The notes: generated by a model not told the origin, from the sequence alone. A stretch of 64,000 bases of DNA from Enteractinococcus helveticum (GCF_020742345.1 NZ_DYXC01000142.1:1-64000), one strand, 5' to 3'. Positions 44,427 to 53,930 are shown, numbered from the stretch's first letter. Numbers and translations are program-made.

Positions 44427-44657
44427 CTAAAACGTATCAGTATCTCGAGGGGCTTTATCTTTCCCTAAGCGACGTTCCGTCGGAATGTCGTGTAAGTCGC
44501 ATACGGCCTGCCAGATAACCCTTGCGTCTATACCTGCTGATAAAGCCTCTTGGGCGGTTGCTTTCAGGCCTGGCAATTCTAATGATGATGCGATGACACC
44601 AGCATTGGCTGAACCGAATTCATCTTCTAGCAGGGCCCAGAATTGGGAATGTCGCAC
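44427..44657 (-). CDS. DUF3046 protein
   Basis: Small protein of 76 residues (MRHSQFWALLEDEFG... WQAVCDLHDIPTERR), a family found upstream of recA in many actinobacteria. Its function is not known. The distance to recA is 217 bases, so recA probably has its own promoter. Confidence 0.88.
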   Translation of the reverse strand: MRHSQFWALLEDEFGSANAGVIASSLELPGLKATAQEALSAGIDARVIWQAVCDLHDIPTERRLGKDKAPRDTDTF

Positions 44658-44690
44658 GAATGTCCTCAGTTAGGGATAAGGAAAGTAAAA

Positions 44691-44726
44691 GCCGTAAGCC
44701 TCATACAATCGTACGAGGCCTACGGC
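44691..44726 (-). terminator. Terminator after clgR
   Basis: GCCGTAAGCCTC (44691-44702) pairs with GAGGCCTACGGC (44715-44726), 11 of 12 pairs, 12-base loop. On the minus strand it is followed by TTTTACTTTCC. Well placed as the end of the clgR transcript. Confidence 0.85.
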
Positions 44727-44759
44727 CTGGTTCAAAGCTTATGAACGCCGACAGGTTAA

Positions 44760-45101
44760 CTAGCGTTTTGCTAAATGGTCGCCACGGTTATATCCGTGAC
44801 CCTGCTGTTGCTGCTTGGCGTAACGGTGGGCAAGTTCAGCCGGAATAGTATCTGGAATCTGAACCGCCTCCTCTACTGCAATACGATCTGACACTTCACG
44901 AAGCATAACCGACAGTGGAATATCCAGTGCTGCGGTGATGGCACTGAGGAGTTCGGAAGAAGCTTCCTTTTGGCCACGTTCAACTTCGGAGAGATAGCCC
45001 AATGAAACGCGTGCATCGTGTGAGACCTCGCGAAGGGTTCGACCCTGGCGCTGGCGAACGTCACGAAGGACATACCCAATCTCTTCACGCAGCACGGGCA
45101 T
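44760..45101 (-). CDS. clgR: XRE-family regulator ClgR
   Basis: 113-residue helix-turn-helix regulator of clp protease and stress genes in actinobacteria. The core RQRQGRTLREVSHDARVSL then GYLSEVERGQKEASSELL is nearly identical to known ClgR proteins. ATG at 45101 is preferred because AAGGAG lies 6 bases upstream; an ATG at 45134 and one at 45197 are in frame upstream. Glutamine-rich tail near the C terminus. A SigH/SigR-like promoter lies about 170 bases upstream. Confidence 0.92.
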   Translation of the reverse strand: MPVLREEIGYVLRDVRQRQGRTLREVSHDARVSLGYLSEVERGQKEASSELLSAITAALDIPLSVMLREVSDRIAVEEAVQIPDTIPAELAHRYAKQQQQGHGYNRGDHLAKR

Positions 45102-45266
45102 GGTGGGCTCCTTGGCTTCGTTCTGCTGGTTCATTGTTTCGCCAGCCTTCAGCCAGCGAGTCACGCCATTTACAACAACGGGTTCTCTCATCATCATTAA
45201 CCACCATCTCTTGTATAAATTCTGAATCCCTACTGAGAAGCGGAACTCAAAGACCTTCCACCATTA

Positions 45267-45284
45267 GACAACGCTCCTGTTGTC
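45267..45284. repeat. Inverted repeat overlapping the clgR promoter
   Basis: GACAAC, six bases, GTTGTC: a perfect 6-bp inverted repeat (45267-45284). It covers the GTT element of the promoter, so a regulator bound here would compete with RNA polymerase. Confidence 0.5.
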
Positions 45285-45295
45285 GAATTTGTTCC
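45270..45295 (-). promoter_or_regulatory. SigH/SigR-like promoter before clgR
   Basis: Minus strand GGAAC (45291-45295), 18-base spacer, GTT (45270-45272) in the context CGTTG. This matches the actinobacterial SigH/SigR pattern GGAAT/C-N18-GTT. clgR is under SigH in Corynebacterium to my knowledge, which supports the call. Confidence 0.55.
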
Positions 45296-45413
45296 CGGAT
45301 GGATCAATTTTTTATAAATTTTTCCCAAAATACCCGTTTTTGTGATATAAAGCACGTTTTTTGTAATAAATTTCGGCGACTTTTCTCACAGACGTTCTTG
45401 ACGCCACCAGTTT

Positions 45414-45908
45414 TTAGTTGTTCTGTGCTAACCATTCTCCCACGAGCCGTAAGCTCGCTGCCACTGCAGCTCGTCGTATTTGGTCGCGATTGCCCTCCAA
45501 ACGCAGTAATCGCGCAGTCAACTGTTCGGCTGTCGATAGTGCGATGAAAACGATACCGACAGCTTTTCCTTCAGACGGTTCAGGTCCGGCCACCCCGGTG
45601 GTGGAAATTCCGATATCTGCTCGAAAGCGGCCCCGGGCACCCTTGGCCATCTGTTTTGCCGTTTCGGCGTCCACGGCGCCACGTGCAGCTAAGGTGTCGG
45701 CCGACACCCCGAGTAAGCGGTGCTTGATGCCATTGTTATACGCAATAACACCACCTTGCAGTACTGCAGAAGCCCCAGGCACGTCGGCCAATGTTGAACT
45801 CAACATCCCGGCGGTTAATGACTCAGCCGTGGCGATAGTCAAATCTCTTTGTTTCAACTGTGCAACAATGTCGTGTGCGCTGACGTTTGAAGGACTAGAA
45901 GCGTTCAT
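45414..45908 (-). CDS. cinA: CinA C-terminal domain protein (nicotinamide-nucleotide amidohydrolase)
   Basis: 164 residues containing only the CinA C-terminal domain, which deamidates NMN in the PncC family. Motifs ATAESLTAGML and GVAGPEPSEGKAVG are intact. No N-terminal MoeA-like domain, as is usual here. ATG at 45908 lies 11 bases after the pgsA stop; the open frame upstream overlaps pgsA and is not favoured. No clear ribosome-binding site. Confidence 0.9.
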   Translation of the reverse strand: MNASSPSNVSAHDIVAQLKQRDLTIATAESLTAGMLSSTLADVPGASAVLQGGVIAYNNGIKHRLLGVSADTLAARGAVDAETAKQMAKGARGRFRADIGISTTGVAGPEPSEGKAVGIVFIALSTAEQLTARLLRLEGNRDQIRRAAVAASLRLVGEWLAQNN

Positions 45909-45919
45909 ACAGATGGGTT

Positions 45920-46519
45920 CTATTCGTCGAGGGTCGGTTCTTCTTTCGGGGCACGGATGGCTTTTATCACATAATCTACACCTGTGACTAGTGTCACCGC
46001 CATGGCTGCTAGGACCAGCACCCAGCCCAACCAAAGCCACCAGGTGCCGACAAACGTCGACAATGGCAGCAGTAGTATCAGGATGGCTGCGGTTTGCAGC
46101 ACGGTTTTGATCTTTCCGCCACGGCTAGCGGGCATGACACGTGTGCGAAGCATGGCGATTCGCATCAAGGTGATGCCCCATTCGCGCAGCAGAATGACGA
46201 TAGTGATCCACCACCAGATTTCACCAAGCAGGGACATGGTGATCCATGCTGCACCGGTCAGGAACTTATCGGCAATCGGGTCAGCGATCTTGCCGAAGTT
46301 GGTGACGATACCTCGTGACCGTGCAATATCGCCGTCGAGTTTGTCGGTGTACATTGCAACAGCGAAGATGGCCACTGCGACCCAACGAGCCGGCATGGAG
46401 TCTCCACCGAAGGTACCAGAATCCCACAGCATCCAGATGAAAAATGGAACCAGCAGAATCCGAAGCGTGGTCAACGCATTGGGAAGATTCCAAGAACTTA
46501 TCTGCCCGTTAGTTGCCAT
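45920..46519 (-). CDS. pgsA: CDP-diacylglycerol-glycerol-3-phosphate 3-phosphatidyltransferase
   Basis: Membrane enzyme of 199 residues that makes phosphatidylglycerol phosphate. Contains the CDP-alcohol transferase motif DKLDGDIAR...GKIADPIADK. About five or six membrane helices. It overlaps the end of ftsK by 22 bases. Confidence 0.93.
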   Translation of the reverse strand: MATNGQISSWNLPNALTTLRILLVPFFIWMLWDSGTFGGDSMPARWVAVAIFAVAMYTDKLDGDIARSRGIVTNFGKIADPIADKFLTGAAWITMSLLGEIWWWITIVILLREWGITLMRIAMLRTRVMPASRGGKIKTVLQTAAILILLLPLSTFVGTWWLWLGWVLVLAAMAVTLVTGVDYVIKAIRAPKEEPTLDE

Positions 46520-49404
46520 GCGTCCTCTGATTCATTGTCATCCATTGGGTCATAGTAGTCGGCGCCATCGGTTTCGATCGGAGTTTCAAAGGCCTCCGTG
46601 GTCCCTTCCGTTGGCGATGCCCCGGTGGGCGTCGGCACGTCTTTGCCCTTAATATTGGCGATGACGGCAGCCAGGTCATCAGGTTTCACAAGGACATCAC
46701 GTGCTTTAGATCCTTCGGAAGGTCCTACGACTCCACGGGATTCCATCAGGTCCATGAGTCGGCCTGCCCGTGCAAAACCAACCCGCAATTTGCGTTGCAG
46801 CATCGACGTGGATCCGAACTGTGACGTAACCACCAGCTCTACCGCCTGCAACAAGTCTTCCAAATCATCGCCGATGTCCTCATCGATGACCTTTGCTTGT
46901 TTTTCTGGAATTACATCTTCGCGGTATTGGACCTGCATCTGAGATTTAACGTGATCGACCACGTCCCGGATCTCCGATTCATTGACCCAGGCACCCTGAA
47001 CACGCATGGGTTTGGATTTGCCCATCGGCAGGAACAACGCATCACCTTGGCCTAGGAGCTTTTCGGCCCCTGGCTGGTCAAGCACGACCCGGGAGTCGGT
47101 GACCGAGGAGGTCGCAAAGGCCATGCGCGATGGCACATTGGCTTTGATCAGGCCGGTGACGACGTCCACCGATGGACGTTGCGTTGCCAACACGAGGTGA
47201 ATACCCGCGGCACGCGCGAGCTGAGTAATGCGCACGACAGCGTCTTCGACGTCGCGTGGAGCAACCATCATCAAGTCAGCTAACTCGTCAATGATGACCA
47301 GTAAGTACGGGTACGGCTTAAGTTGGCGTTTGGAGTCCGGTGGTAGGGTCACCTTGCCGGCACGTACCGCCTTGTTAAAGTCGTCAATGTGCTTATATCC
47401 AAAGGCTGCCAGGTCGTCGTAGCGCGTGTCCATTTCTTGGACAACCCATTGCAGTGCTTCTGAGGCTTTCTTGGGATCAGTGATGATCGGGGTGACCAGG
47501 TGAGGCACACCTTCATAGATGGTGAGTTCCACGCGCTTGGGATCGACCAGAACCATTCGGACATCATCGGGGGTAGCTCGGGTGAGCACCGAGGTGATCA
47601 TCGAGTTGATAAATGCAGATTTTCCGGCACCGGTGGCACCGGCCACCAGCATGTGCGGCATCTTGGCAAGGTTAGCCATGATGTAGCCGCCCTCAACGTC
47701 TTTTCCGACACCCATCACCATTGGATGATCAGTTTTTCGTGCCGCATTGGAGCGCAAGACATCGCCCAGGGAAACGATCTCTTTGTCCGTGTTCGGGATT
47801 TCCACACCGATGGCTGATTTGCCCGGAATCGGTGACAAGACCCGGACATCTGTGGAGGCGACTGCGTAGGCAATGTTGCGTTCCAAGTTCGTGACCTTTT
47901 CGACCTTGGTGCCCGGAGCCACTTCAACTTCATAGCGAGTAACCGTTGGCCCCCGGGAGAACCCGGTGACTTCGGCATCAACCTTGAACTGTGTAAATAC
48001 GGTGTCGAGAGCATGAACCACTCGATCATTGGCCTCAGACCGTTGCTTCGGTGGCGGTCCAGCTGGCAGCATTTCCAGGCTTGGCAACGTGTAGGTAACG
48101 TCACCGTCCAGTTCAAGTTGTTCGGTACGTGCCGGGATCGGAGGCAGGTCCACTGGTTTAGCAACCTCGGTGGCGGGCACGTGTTTCGTGCTCTCCCCCA
48201 GGCCGGCTTTTTCGCGCGCTTCTTGCAGGGCTAGTTCATCGGCGGTTGGACGACGCACGCCCGGTGGAATCACCGGTTCGGTTGCGTCCGGCGCAGCTTC
48301 AGCGCTGAGGGCCGCCGCCTCCTGGGTAGCTGCATCTGCCGAGGATTCTTCGTCATCGAATAAGGAACCGAAGTCCATGACCTGGGTGTGCTTCGTCGCT
48401 TTTGGCCGAGGGACTGCAGCGGGTGCTTCGTTTTCATCGGTCAGAATTTCAACGGCCGGTTTTTCGTCATCAATAACGGCAGTGGCATATGCTTCATCGC
48501 CAACCAGTGGCTGGTCGGTCGCATCCGCATCGTCGGTGCCTTTGCTTCCAAAGAGTCTGGCGAAGAACCCTGGACGCTTTTGAGCTGGCGCAGCTCGACG
48601 CTCATGTTCATACAGATACGACTGGTCATGGTCGGCATGGGTGCGTTCTGGTACATCGTATTGCTGTGCTTCGTCCGAGGCTTCAGCTTCCTGTCCGGTC
48701 AGCCAGCGATATGTTCCGGCAAGCCGGGAAGGTATCTTGCCGACCGGTGTGGCGGTAATAACTAAGATGGAAAAGAATGCGACAACGACCATCAGAATCC
48801 ATACCGGGATGGTGGTCACCAGCGCGGCTAATGGATCCACGACCAGATAGCCTAAGACTCCCCCAGAATTGAGCTTGTCTTCCATCGTGGCTCCCATGGA
48901 TGGGTTATCGAAGACTAACTGGCTGATACCGGAGCCCGAGATCGTGGCAAACAAAAGGCCAAAGAAGATCCGCCCGTTGGCGCTGTGTTGTTGTGGGAAA
49001 CGGAAGAACCGGACCGCAATGATGAATAACACCATTGGCAGCAGAATCGAGAACCAACCAAATGTGCCTGCCACGATATGGAAAATGATCGAGCCGACAA
49101 TAGGCTCACTAGCGGGCGCCCACCAGAACGTCGAGGCGACGACCAATGCCAGGACCAGCACGAAGAAGCCAGTGCCGTCGCGGCGCTGCTCAACGGGGAT
49201 ATACACATCTGGCCCCATTTTTCGCACTGCGCCACCAAATGGTGTGGCCAGCCCTGACCAGAAGCGAATAATCGCCCGCACGAGCCAGGGCTGGGTGGTT
49301 TCAGTTACGTTATACGGTGTATCTTCCGTTGTCGCAGAAGTCTTCTTCGCTTTCGAAGTTGAGGTCTTCTTCGACGAACGGTCGGGGGAAGTACGTTTCG
49401 CCAT
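46498..49404 (-). CDS. ftsK: DNA translocase FtsK/SpoIIIE
   Basis: 968 residues: four membrane helices near the N terminus (about 75-205), a long acidic linker to about residue 430, the motor domain with Walker A GATGAGKSAFINS and Walker B LVIIDELADLMM, and a C-terminal gamma winged-helix domain. It pumps chromosomal DNA at division. ATG at 49404 has AGGTGG close upstream. Full length for the family. Confidence 0.95.
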   Translation of the reverse strand: MAKRTSPDRSSKKTSTSKAKKTSATTEDTPYNVTETTQPWLVRAIIRFWSGLATPFGGAVRKMGPDVYIPVEQRRDGTGFFVLVLALVVASTFWWAPASEPIVGSIIFHIVAGTFGWFSILLPMVLFIIAVRFFRFPQQHSANGRIFFGLLFATISGSGISQLVFDNPSMGATMEDKLNSGGVLGYLVVDPLAALVTTIPVWILMVVVAFFSILVITATPVGKIPSRLAGTYRWLTGQEAEASDEAQQYDVPERTHADHDQSYLYEHERRAAPAQKRPGFFARLFGSKGTDDADATDQPLVGDEAYATAVIDDEKPAVEILTDENEAPAAVPRPKATKHTQVMDFGSLFDDEESSADAATQEAAALSAEAAPDATEPVIPPGVRRPTADELALQEAREKAGLGESTKHVPATEVAKPVDLPPIPARTEQLELDGDVTYTLPSLEMLPAGPPPKQRSEANDRVVHALDTVFTQFKVDAEVTGFSRGPTVTRYEVEVAPGTKVEKVTNLERNIAYAVASTDVRVLSPIPGKSAIGVEIPNTDKEIVSLGDVLRSNAARKTDHPMVMGVGKDVEGGYIMANLAKMPHMLVAGATGAGKSAFINSMITSVLTRATPDDVRMVLVDPKRVELTIYEGVPHLVTPIITDPKKASEALQWVVQEMDTRYDDLAAFGYKHIDDFNKAVRAGKVTLPPDSKRQLKPYPYLLVIIDELADLMMVAPRDVEDAVVRITQLARAAGIHLVLATQRPSVDVVTGLIKANVPSRMAFATSSVTDSRVVLDQPGAEKLLGQGDALFLPMGKSKPMRVQGAWVNESEIRDVVDHVKSQMQVQYREDVIPEKQAKVIDEDIGDDLEDLLQAVELVVTSQFGSTSMLQRKLRVGFARAGRLMDLMESRGVVGPSEGSKARDVLVKPDDLAAVIANIKGKDVPTPTGASPTEGTTEAFETPIETDGADYYDPMDDNESEDAWQLTGR

Positions 49405-49466
49405 ACCACCTAGGCTACCGCTTTTGAACGGTTATGGTCGCATTCAGGTACCCTCGCCAATAATTC

Positions 49467-51158
49467 CTAGGATTCAATAATGATTGGAACGATCATAGAA
49501 CGACGACGCAGTTTCCGTGCAACCCAAGACCCCAGGGTTCGACGCATCATCTGTTGCAATTGGTGTTTGCTGTGTGCTTTATCGGATGCTGCAGCCTCGT
49601 TCAAGACTTTGACGAGCTTGGGTTTGATCGCATCAAATACACCAGCATCTTCTGCCACACCACGGGAATGAATTTCTGGTCCGGACAAAATGGTGCGAGT
49701 GTCCCGGTCGATAACAGCAATGACCGAGATGAAACCTTCTTCACCGAGAACTTGGCGATCTTTGAGGTCGTCTTCAGTCACATCACCGATTGAGCGACCA
49801 TCCACATAGACATATTCAGACTGGACTTCGCCGACCTGGCGGGCCACCCCGTCGACAAGATCAATCACCCCGCCGTCATTGGTGATGATGACGTTGTCTT
49901 TGGCAACTCCAGTTGCCTCGGCAATCCGCCCATTGGCGATTAAATGGCGCATTTCGCCGTGGATGGGCATCACATTTTTCGGCCGGACGATATTGTAGCA
50001 GTACAGCAGTTCACCTTCGGATGCGTGGCCGGAAACGTGAACGTGCGCATTGCCCTTGTGAATGACATGCGCGCCAAGTTTCATCAGGCCGTTGATCACA
50101 CGAGTGACGGCGTTTTCATTCCCGGGAATAAGTGAGGAAGCCAAGATGACTAGATCATCTTCTTGGATGGTAATTTGCCGGTGTTCATCATTGGCCATAC
50201 GCGATAAGGCGGCCATCGGCTCACCCTGAGAACCCGTGGACATCAGCACGACCTCGTCGTCGGCATAGTCATTGACGTGTTTGAGGTCAATCAGGGTGTT
50301 CTCTGGAATATTTAGGTACCCCAATTGGGCTGCAATGCCCATGTTGTTGACCATTGACCGGCCAACGAAGGCAACTTTGCGGCCGTGTCGCACTGCGGCA
50401 TCCAGGACTTGTTGGACCCGGTGCACGTGTGAGGCAAACGATGCCACAATGACGCGTCGTTGTGCTTTGCCAATGTAGTTTTCTAGTACCGGACCGATAT
50501 CTTTTTCGGTCGGCGTGAATCCTGGAACCTCCGCGTTGGTCGAGTCAGTCATGAACAGATCCACGCCTTCTTCGCCGAGGCGAGCAAAAGCACGAAGATC
50601 GGTGATGCGTCCATCAAGCGGCAGCTGGTCCATTTTGAAGTCACCGGTGTGCAGAATGGTGCCGGCTTCAGTACGAATGGCAATCGCCAGCGAGTCCGGA
50701 ATCGAGTGGTTGACGGCAATGAATTCCAGATCGAACGGACCAAGTTGTTCGCGGCCACCGTCCTGGGCTTCTAGCGTGAACGGTTTGATCCGATGCTGCT
50801 GCAATTTGGATTCCACCAGCGCCAGGGTGAGCTGGGAACCGATCAACGGGATCTCTGGGTTCAGACGCAGCAAATAGGGCACCGCGCCAATGTGGTCCTC
50901 ATGACCGTGGGTCAAGACGATTGCGACAACATCGTCGAGCCGGTCTTTGATGTATTCGAAGTCCGGCAGAATCAGGTCCACCCCTGGCTGGACTTCTTCG
51001 GGGAATAGGACCCCGGCGTCAACGACGAGTAATTTACCGTTGAGTTCGAAGACCGTCATGTTGCGCCCGACATCCCCCAACCCGCCGAGTGGCACAATGC
51101 GGCAGGTGCCGCGATGAAGCTTGGGTGGGTAGGACAAAACGGGTGTTTCTTCGGTCAT
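49467..51158 (-). CDS. rnj: Ribonuclease J
   Basis: 563-residue metallo-beta-lactamase/beta-CASP nuclease with 5'-exonuclease and endonuclease activity in RNA decay. Metal site HGHEDH at 84-89 with THTGDFKMD and GHASEGEL later. The neighbour dapA upstream is the usual arrangement in actinobacteria. Gap to dapA is 51 bases. Confidence 0.95.
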   Translation of the reverse strand: MTEETPVLSYPPKLHRGTCRIVPLGGLGDVGRNMTVFELNGKLLVVDAGVLFPEEVQPGVDLILPDFEYIKDRLDDVVAIVLTHGHEDHIGAVPYLLRLNPEIPLIGSQLTLALVESKLQQHRIKPFTLEAQDGGREQLGPFDLEFIAVNHSIPDSLAIAIRTEAGTILHTGDFKMDQLPLDGRITDLRAFARLGEEGVDLFMTDSTNAEVPGFTPTEKDIGPVLENYIGKAQRRVIVASFASHVHRVQQVLDAAVRHGRKVAFVGRSMVNNMGIAAQLGYLNIPENTLIDLKHVNDYADDEVVLMSTGSQGEPMAALSRMANDEHRQITIQEDDLVILASSLIPGNENAVTRVINGLMKLGAHVIHKGNAHVHVSGHASEGELLYCYNIVRPKNVMPIHGEMRHLIANGRIAEATGVAKDNVIITNDGGVIDLVDGVARQVGEVQSEYVYVDGRSIGDVTEDDLKDRQVLGEEGFISVIAVIDRDTRTILSGPEIHSRGVAEDAGVFDAIKPKLVKVLNEAAASDKAHSKHQLQQMMRRTLGSWVARKLRRRSMIVPIIIES

Positions 51159-51209
51159 GGTCGGGTATTTCCTCCGATGAAGTATCAGGTCGTAAAGTGT
51201 GAGTGTGAA

Positions 51210-52142
51210 TTAAAAGGTGATGCCGCCTGCGGCAAGGTCCGCCTTGATAGAGGCGGCTTCCTGGTCGGTGACGGCGACCAGTGGCAGTCGGACACGTGGG
51301 GACGGAATGATGCCCTGCCAGTGCAGCACTGTTTTTGCTGCTACGGCACCCTGCACGTGGGTCATGATTGCGCGCTGGATGTGATCAAGTTCAAAGTGTT
51401 TGGCGCGTGCTGTCGCAAAGTCACCGGCATTGGCGGCGTCGACGAGCTCACGGTAGGTGCGCGGGGCCACGTGTCCGGTGACGGATACTACGCCGACGGC
51501 GCCTGCGGCCATCAGAGGTAAGGTCAGACCGTCGTCGCCAGAATATACCAGCAGGTCGGTATTGGCCAGCACAATCGTGGTGGATTGGTAGTCGGCCTTG
51601 GCATCTTTGAGGGCGATAATATTGGGGTGCTCGGCCAAGGCAATGATGGTTTCAGGTTCGATGGGCATAACCGAACGGCCCGGAATATCATAAAGCATAA
51701 CGGGTAGGTCTGTGGATGACGCAATGTGTTCAAAGTGCGCTTTGATCCCGGCCTGGTTCGGTTTGTTGTAATACGGGGTGACCAACAGCAGACCATCGAC
51801 GCCGGCGGCTGCGGCGCGCTGGGAAAGATGTGCTGAGTGTGCGGTATCGTTCATGCCGGTTCCAGCGATGACCTTGGCACGTCCACCCACGGCTTCTACA
51901 ACGGCTTCAAAGACCTTGATGTTCTCATCGTCAGTCAGGGTTGAGGTTTCACCGGTCGTACCGGTCACCACGAGACCATCGGCACCATTATCAACTAGAT
52001 GAGTTGCCAAGGACTGTGCGGCGTCTACATCAAGTTCGCCGTCGTCGGTAAATGGTGTGACCATAGCTGGGATCATGGTGCCAAAGAAGGGTTCGGTCAT
52101 AGAAGCGTCACCAATCCGTGTCGTTGAGGGTGTCTGACTCAT
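51210..52142 (-). CDS. dapA: 4-Hydroxy-tetrahydrodipicolinate synthase
   Basis: First committed enzyme of the lysine/diaminopimelate pathway; 310 residues. Schiff-base lysine K179 (IALKDAKADY), Y151 (MLYDIPGR) and GTTGE at 61-65 are all intact. ATG at 52142 is chosen over an upstream in-frame start 13 codons away. Divergent from the acyltransferase-like gene. Confidence 0.95.
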   Translation of the reverse strand: MSQTPSTTRIGDASMTEPFFGTMIPAMVTPFTDDGELDVDAAQSLATHLVDNGADGLVVTGTTGETSTLTDDENIKVFEAVVEAVGGRAKVIAGTGMNDTAHSAHLSQRAAAAGVDGLLLVTPYYNKPNQAGIKAHFEHIASSTDLPVMLYDIPGRSVMPIEPETIIALAEHPNIIALKDAKADYQSTTIVLANTDLLVYSGDDGLTLPLMAAGAVGVVSVTGHVAPRTYRELVDAANAGDFATARAKHFELDHIQRAIMTHVQGAVAAKTVLHWQGIIPSPRVRLPLVAVTDQEAASIKADLAAGGITF

Positions 52143-52236
52143 AGCTTCAAGCCTACCTGTGAGAAAGTAAGAAAACACCATAGGTCATACAAAGACACTG
52201 TGTGTGGTCCACTGCCTAGCAGAAAGTGCTGTACTG

Positions 52237-53490
52237 ATGTCTCGACTGACGAAACCCGGTACGTCGCGAAAGACGACATCCGGTCGAATCACCGGCTTGG
52301 ACACGGCCCGTGGGGTCGCCATCTTGGGGATGATCGCCACTCATATTTTTCCACTCATCTATCTTGACGCATCCGAGATGAACGCCTCCCCAACCTGGGC
52401 AGGCTGGGCTTTTACCGGGGTGTCGTCGGCACTGTTCGTCGTCCTGGCTGGGGTGGGGTTGAGTATTTTGACAGCTCACACCACATATGTCGGGGCTACC
52501 CGGCTGCAATTGACCGTTCGGGCGCTGGTATTGATGTTGATCGGGTTACTGTTGGGCCTGGTGGAGTCCTATGTTGCCATCATTTTGGTCCATTACGGCG
52601 TCATGTTCCTGTTGGCGATGTGGTTCATTACGTTATCGCGTAAGGCTTTGACGATCACCGCGGTGACGTGGTTAGTGGTCTCACCCCTCATCCACGGGGT
52701 ATTTACCCGTTTCATGCAACTCCAAGCGGGTGGAACCGTAACCTATGCCGAACAATGGCGGCTCTGGACCTCGCCGACACCTGTTGATGTGGTTACCCAA
52801 CCTTTTCTAACGTTATGGGACCTGTTATTCACCGGGTACTATCCGGTGATTTCATTCTTTGGTTACGTCTTAGTGGGTATGGCAATTGGTCGTTATGATC
52901 TGGCCAAAAAATTCACGGCATTATTGCTTTTCATTGTAGGCGCCGTCACCTATGTGGTGTGTCGGGGTGTCTCTGCCTGGTTGCTCACCGATGACGCTTA
53001 CGTTGCTCAGATTGCTCACGCCACGGGGGTGGCTACCGATGAGGTCAGCGTGTATGCGGCAACCGGTTCCGTGATGGATACCTCGTTGCTGATGGGTGCC
53101 CCGGAGTGGTTCGGGCTAGCAGTCCCCCACTCTGGAGCCCCGTTGGATATGTATTCCACGGCCGGTGCAGCAGTAGCGGCCATCGGGTTTTTCGTGTTAC
53201 TCTCGCGCAGCAGGATCATCTCCAAGATCCTATTTCCACTCACGGCAACCGGTACGATCGCGCTGACGGCCTATTCTTTGCACATTATCTTGCGCGGACT
53301 GTGGCCTTCGAACTGGGCTGAGCCGCTGGCGGTGGGTGATCCGGCTTGGGCCGATGTGTGGGTGATGCTATTGGTCCACTGGGGTATCGTCATCGCCTTG
53401 GGCGTCGTCCTCAAGCTGTTCGGCGTGCGCGGACCGTTAGAAAGTTTGTTGCGCCGGGTATCGAATTCGGTTGGCCGGTCGTCGTCCTAG
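52237..53490 (+). CDS. Membrane protein with heparan-alpha-glucosaminide N-acetyltransferase-type domain (DUF1624/DUF418-like)
   Basis: Polytopic protein of about 417 residues with some ten membrane helices. The N-terminal RITGLDTARGVAILGMIATH is typical of this acyltransferase-like superfamily. The natural acceptor is unknown; a cell-envelope sugar or lipid is possible. ATG at 52237 is used; a GTG at 52204 is also in frame. It lies between dapA and dapB, where many relatives carry thyX. Its stop overlaps the next, convergent gene by 4 bases. Confidence 0.8.
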   Translation: MSRLTKPGTSRKTTSGRITGLDTARGVAILGMIATHIFPLIYLDASEMNASPTWAGWAFTGVSSALFVVLAGVGLSILTAHTTYVGATRLQLTVRALVLMLIGLLLGLVESYVAIILVHYGVMFLLAMWFITLSRKALTITAVTWLVVSPLIHGVFTRFMQLQAGGTVTYAEQWRLWTSPTPVDVVTQPFLTLWDLLFTGYYPVISFFGYVLVGMAIGRYDLAKKFTALLLFIVGAVTYVVCRGVSAWLLTDDAYVAQIAHATGVATDEVSVYAATGSVMDTSLLMGAPEWFGLAVPHSGAPLDMYSTAGAAVAAIGFFVLLSRSRIISKILFPLTATGTIALTAYSLHIILRGLWPSNWAEPLAVGDPAWADVWVMLLVHWGIVIALGVVLKLFGVRGPLESLLRRVSNSVGRSSS

Positions 53491-53924
53491 TCTTGCTGGT
53501 ACATGGTGATTGCATCCCGGAGGGCGGCTCGAGCACGTTTGCGGTCACCGGCGGCATCGTAGGCTAAGCCCAGCCGGTACCAGCTGCGCCAGTTGTCCGG
53601 GTCTGCTTGCGTTTCAGCGCGATAGGTTTCAAACTCTTGGTCTGCGGCGGCACGGTCTATACGCCCTCGGGTGCGGGGTAGATTGTCTTCGGGCAGGAGT
53701 CCTTCGTCGTGGAGGATGCGCGCGAGTTTTTCGGTGTTCATACCAAAGCGCAGTTCACGCACCAGCGACCAGATTCCGAGGACCACGATGCCAACGACGC
53801 ACCAGCCGATAACGTTGGCGATCCAATTATCGGCAAGGATGAAAGCCAGCGCCGACCATAGTGCCAGAACGACGAATAGCAGGGTCAGTGCGGTCAAGAG
53901 ACCAACGGCAATTTTAGTTTTCAC
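53487..53924 (-). CDS. Membrane protein with a TPR-like C-terminal domain
   Basis: 145 residues: two membrane helices (about 5-32 and 35-55), then a soluble region with a tetratricopeptide-like motif (NWRSWYRLGLAYDAAGDRKRA). Function unknown. It follows dapB by 6 bases and is probably co-transcribed with it. Confidence 0.78.
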   Translation of the reverse strand: MKTKIAVGLLTALTLLFVVLALWSALAFILADNWIANVIGWCVVGIVVLGIWSLVRELRFGMNTEKLARILHDEGLLPEDNLPRTRGRIDRAAADQEFETYRAETQADPDNWRSWYRLGLAYDAAGDRKRARAALRDAITMYQQD

Positions 53925-53930
53925 GAAAAG

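Larger units (their letters stand above)
45198..45413. other. AT-rich intergenic region between clgR and cinA
   Basis: This region, with the 97 bases up to the clgR start, has no recognised gene. Bases 45303-45380 are strikingly AT-rich with many T- and A-runs, unlike the surrounding coding DNA. It contains the clgR promoter elements listed separately. The AT-rich stretch could be an upstream promoter element or a site for a nucleoid protein such as Lsr2; neither is shown. Confidence 0.6.

Noticed and set aside
48150..48600. Frames opposite the acidic linker of ftsK with alanine- and serine-rich products
   Set aside because: Artefacts of biased codon composition in the ftsK linker.
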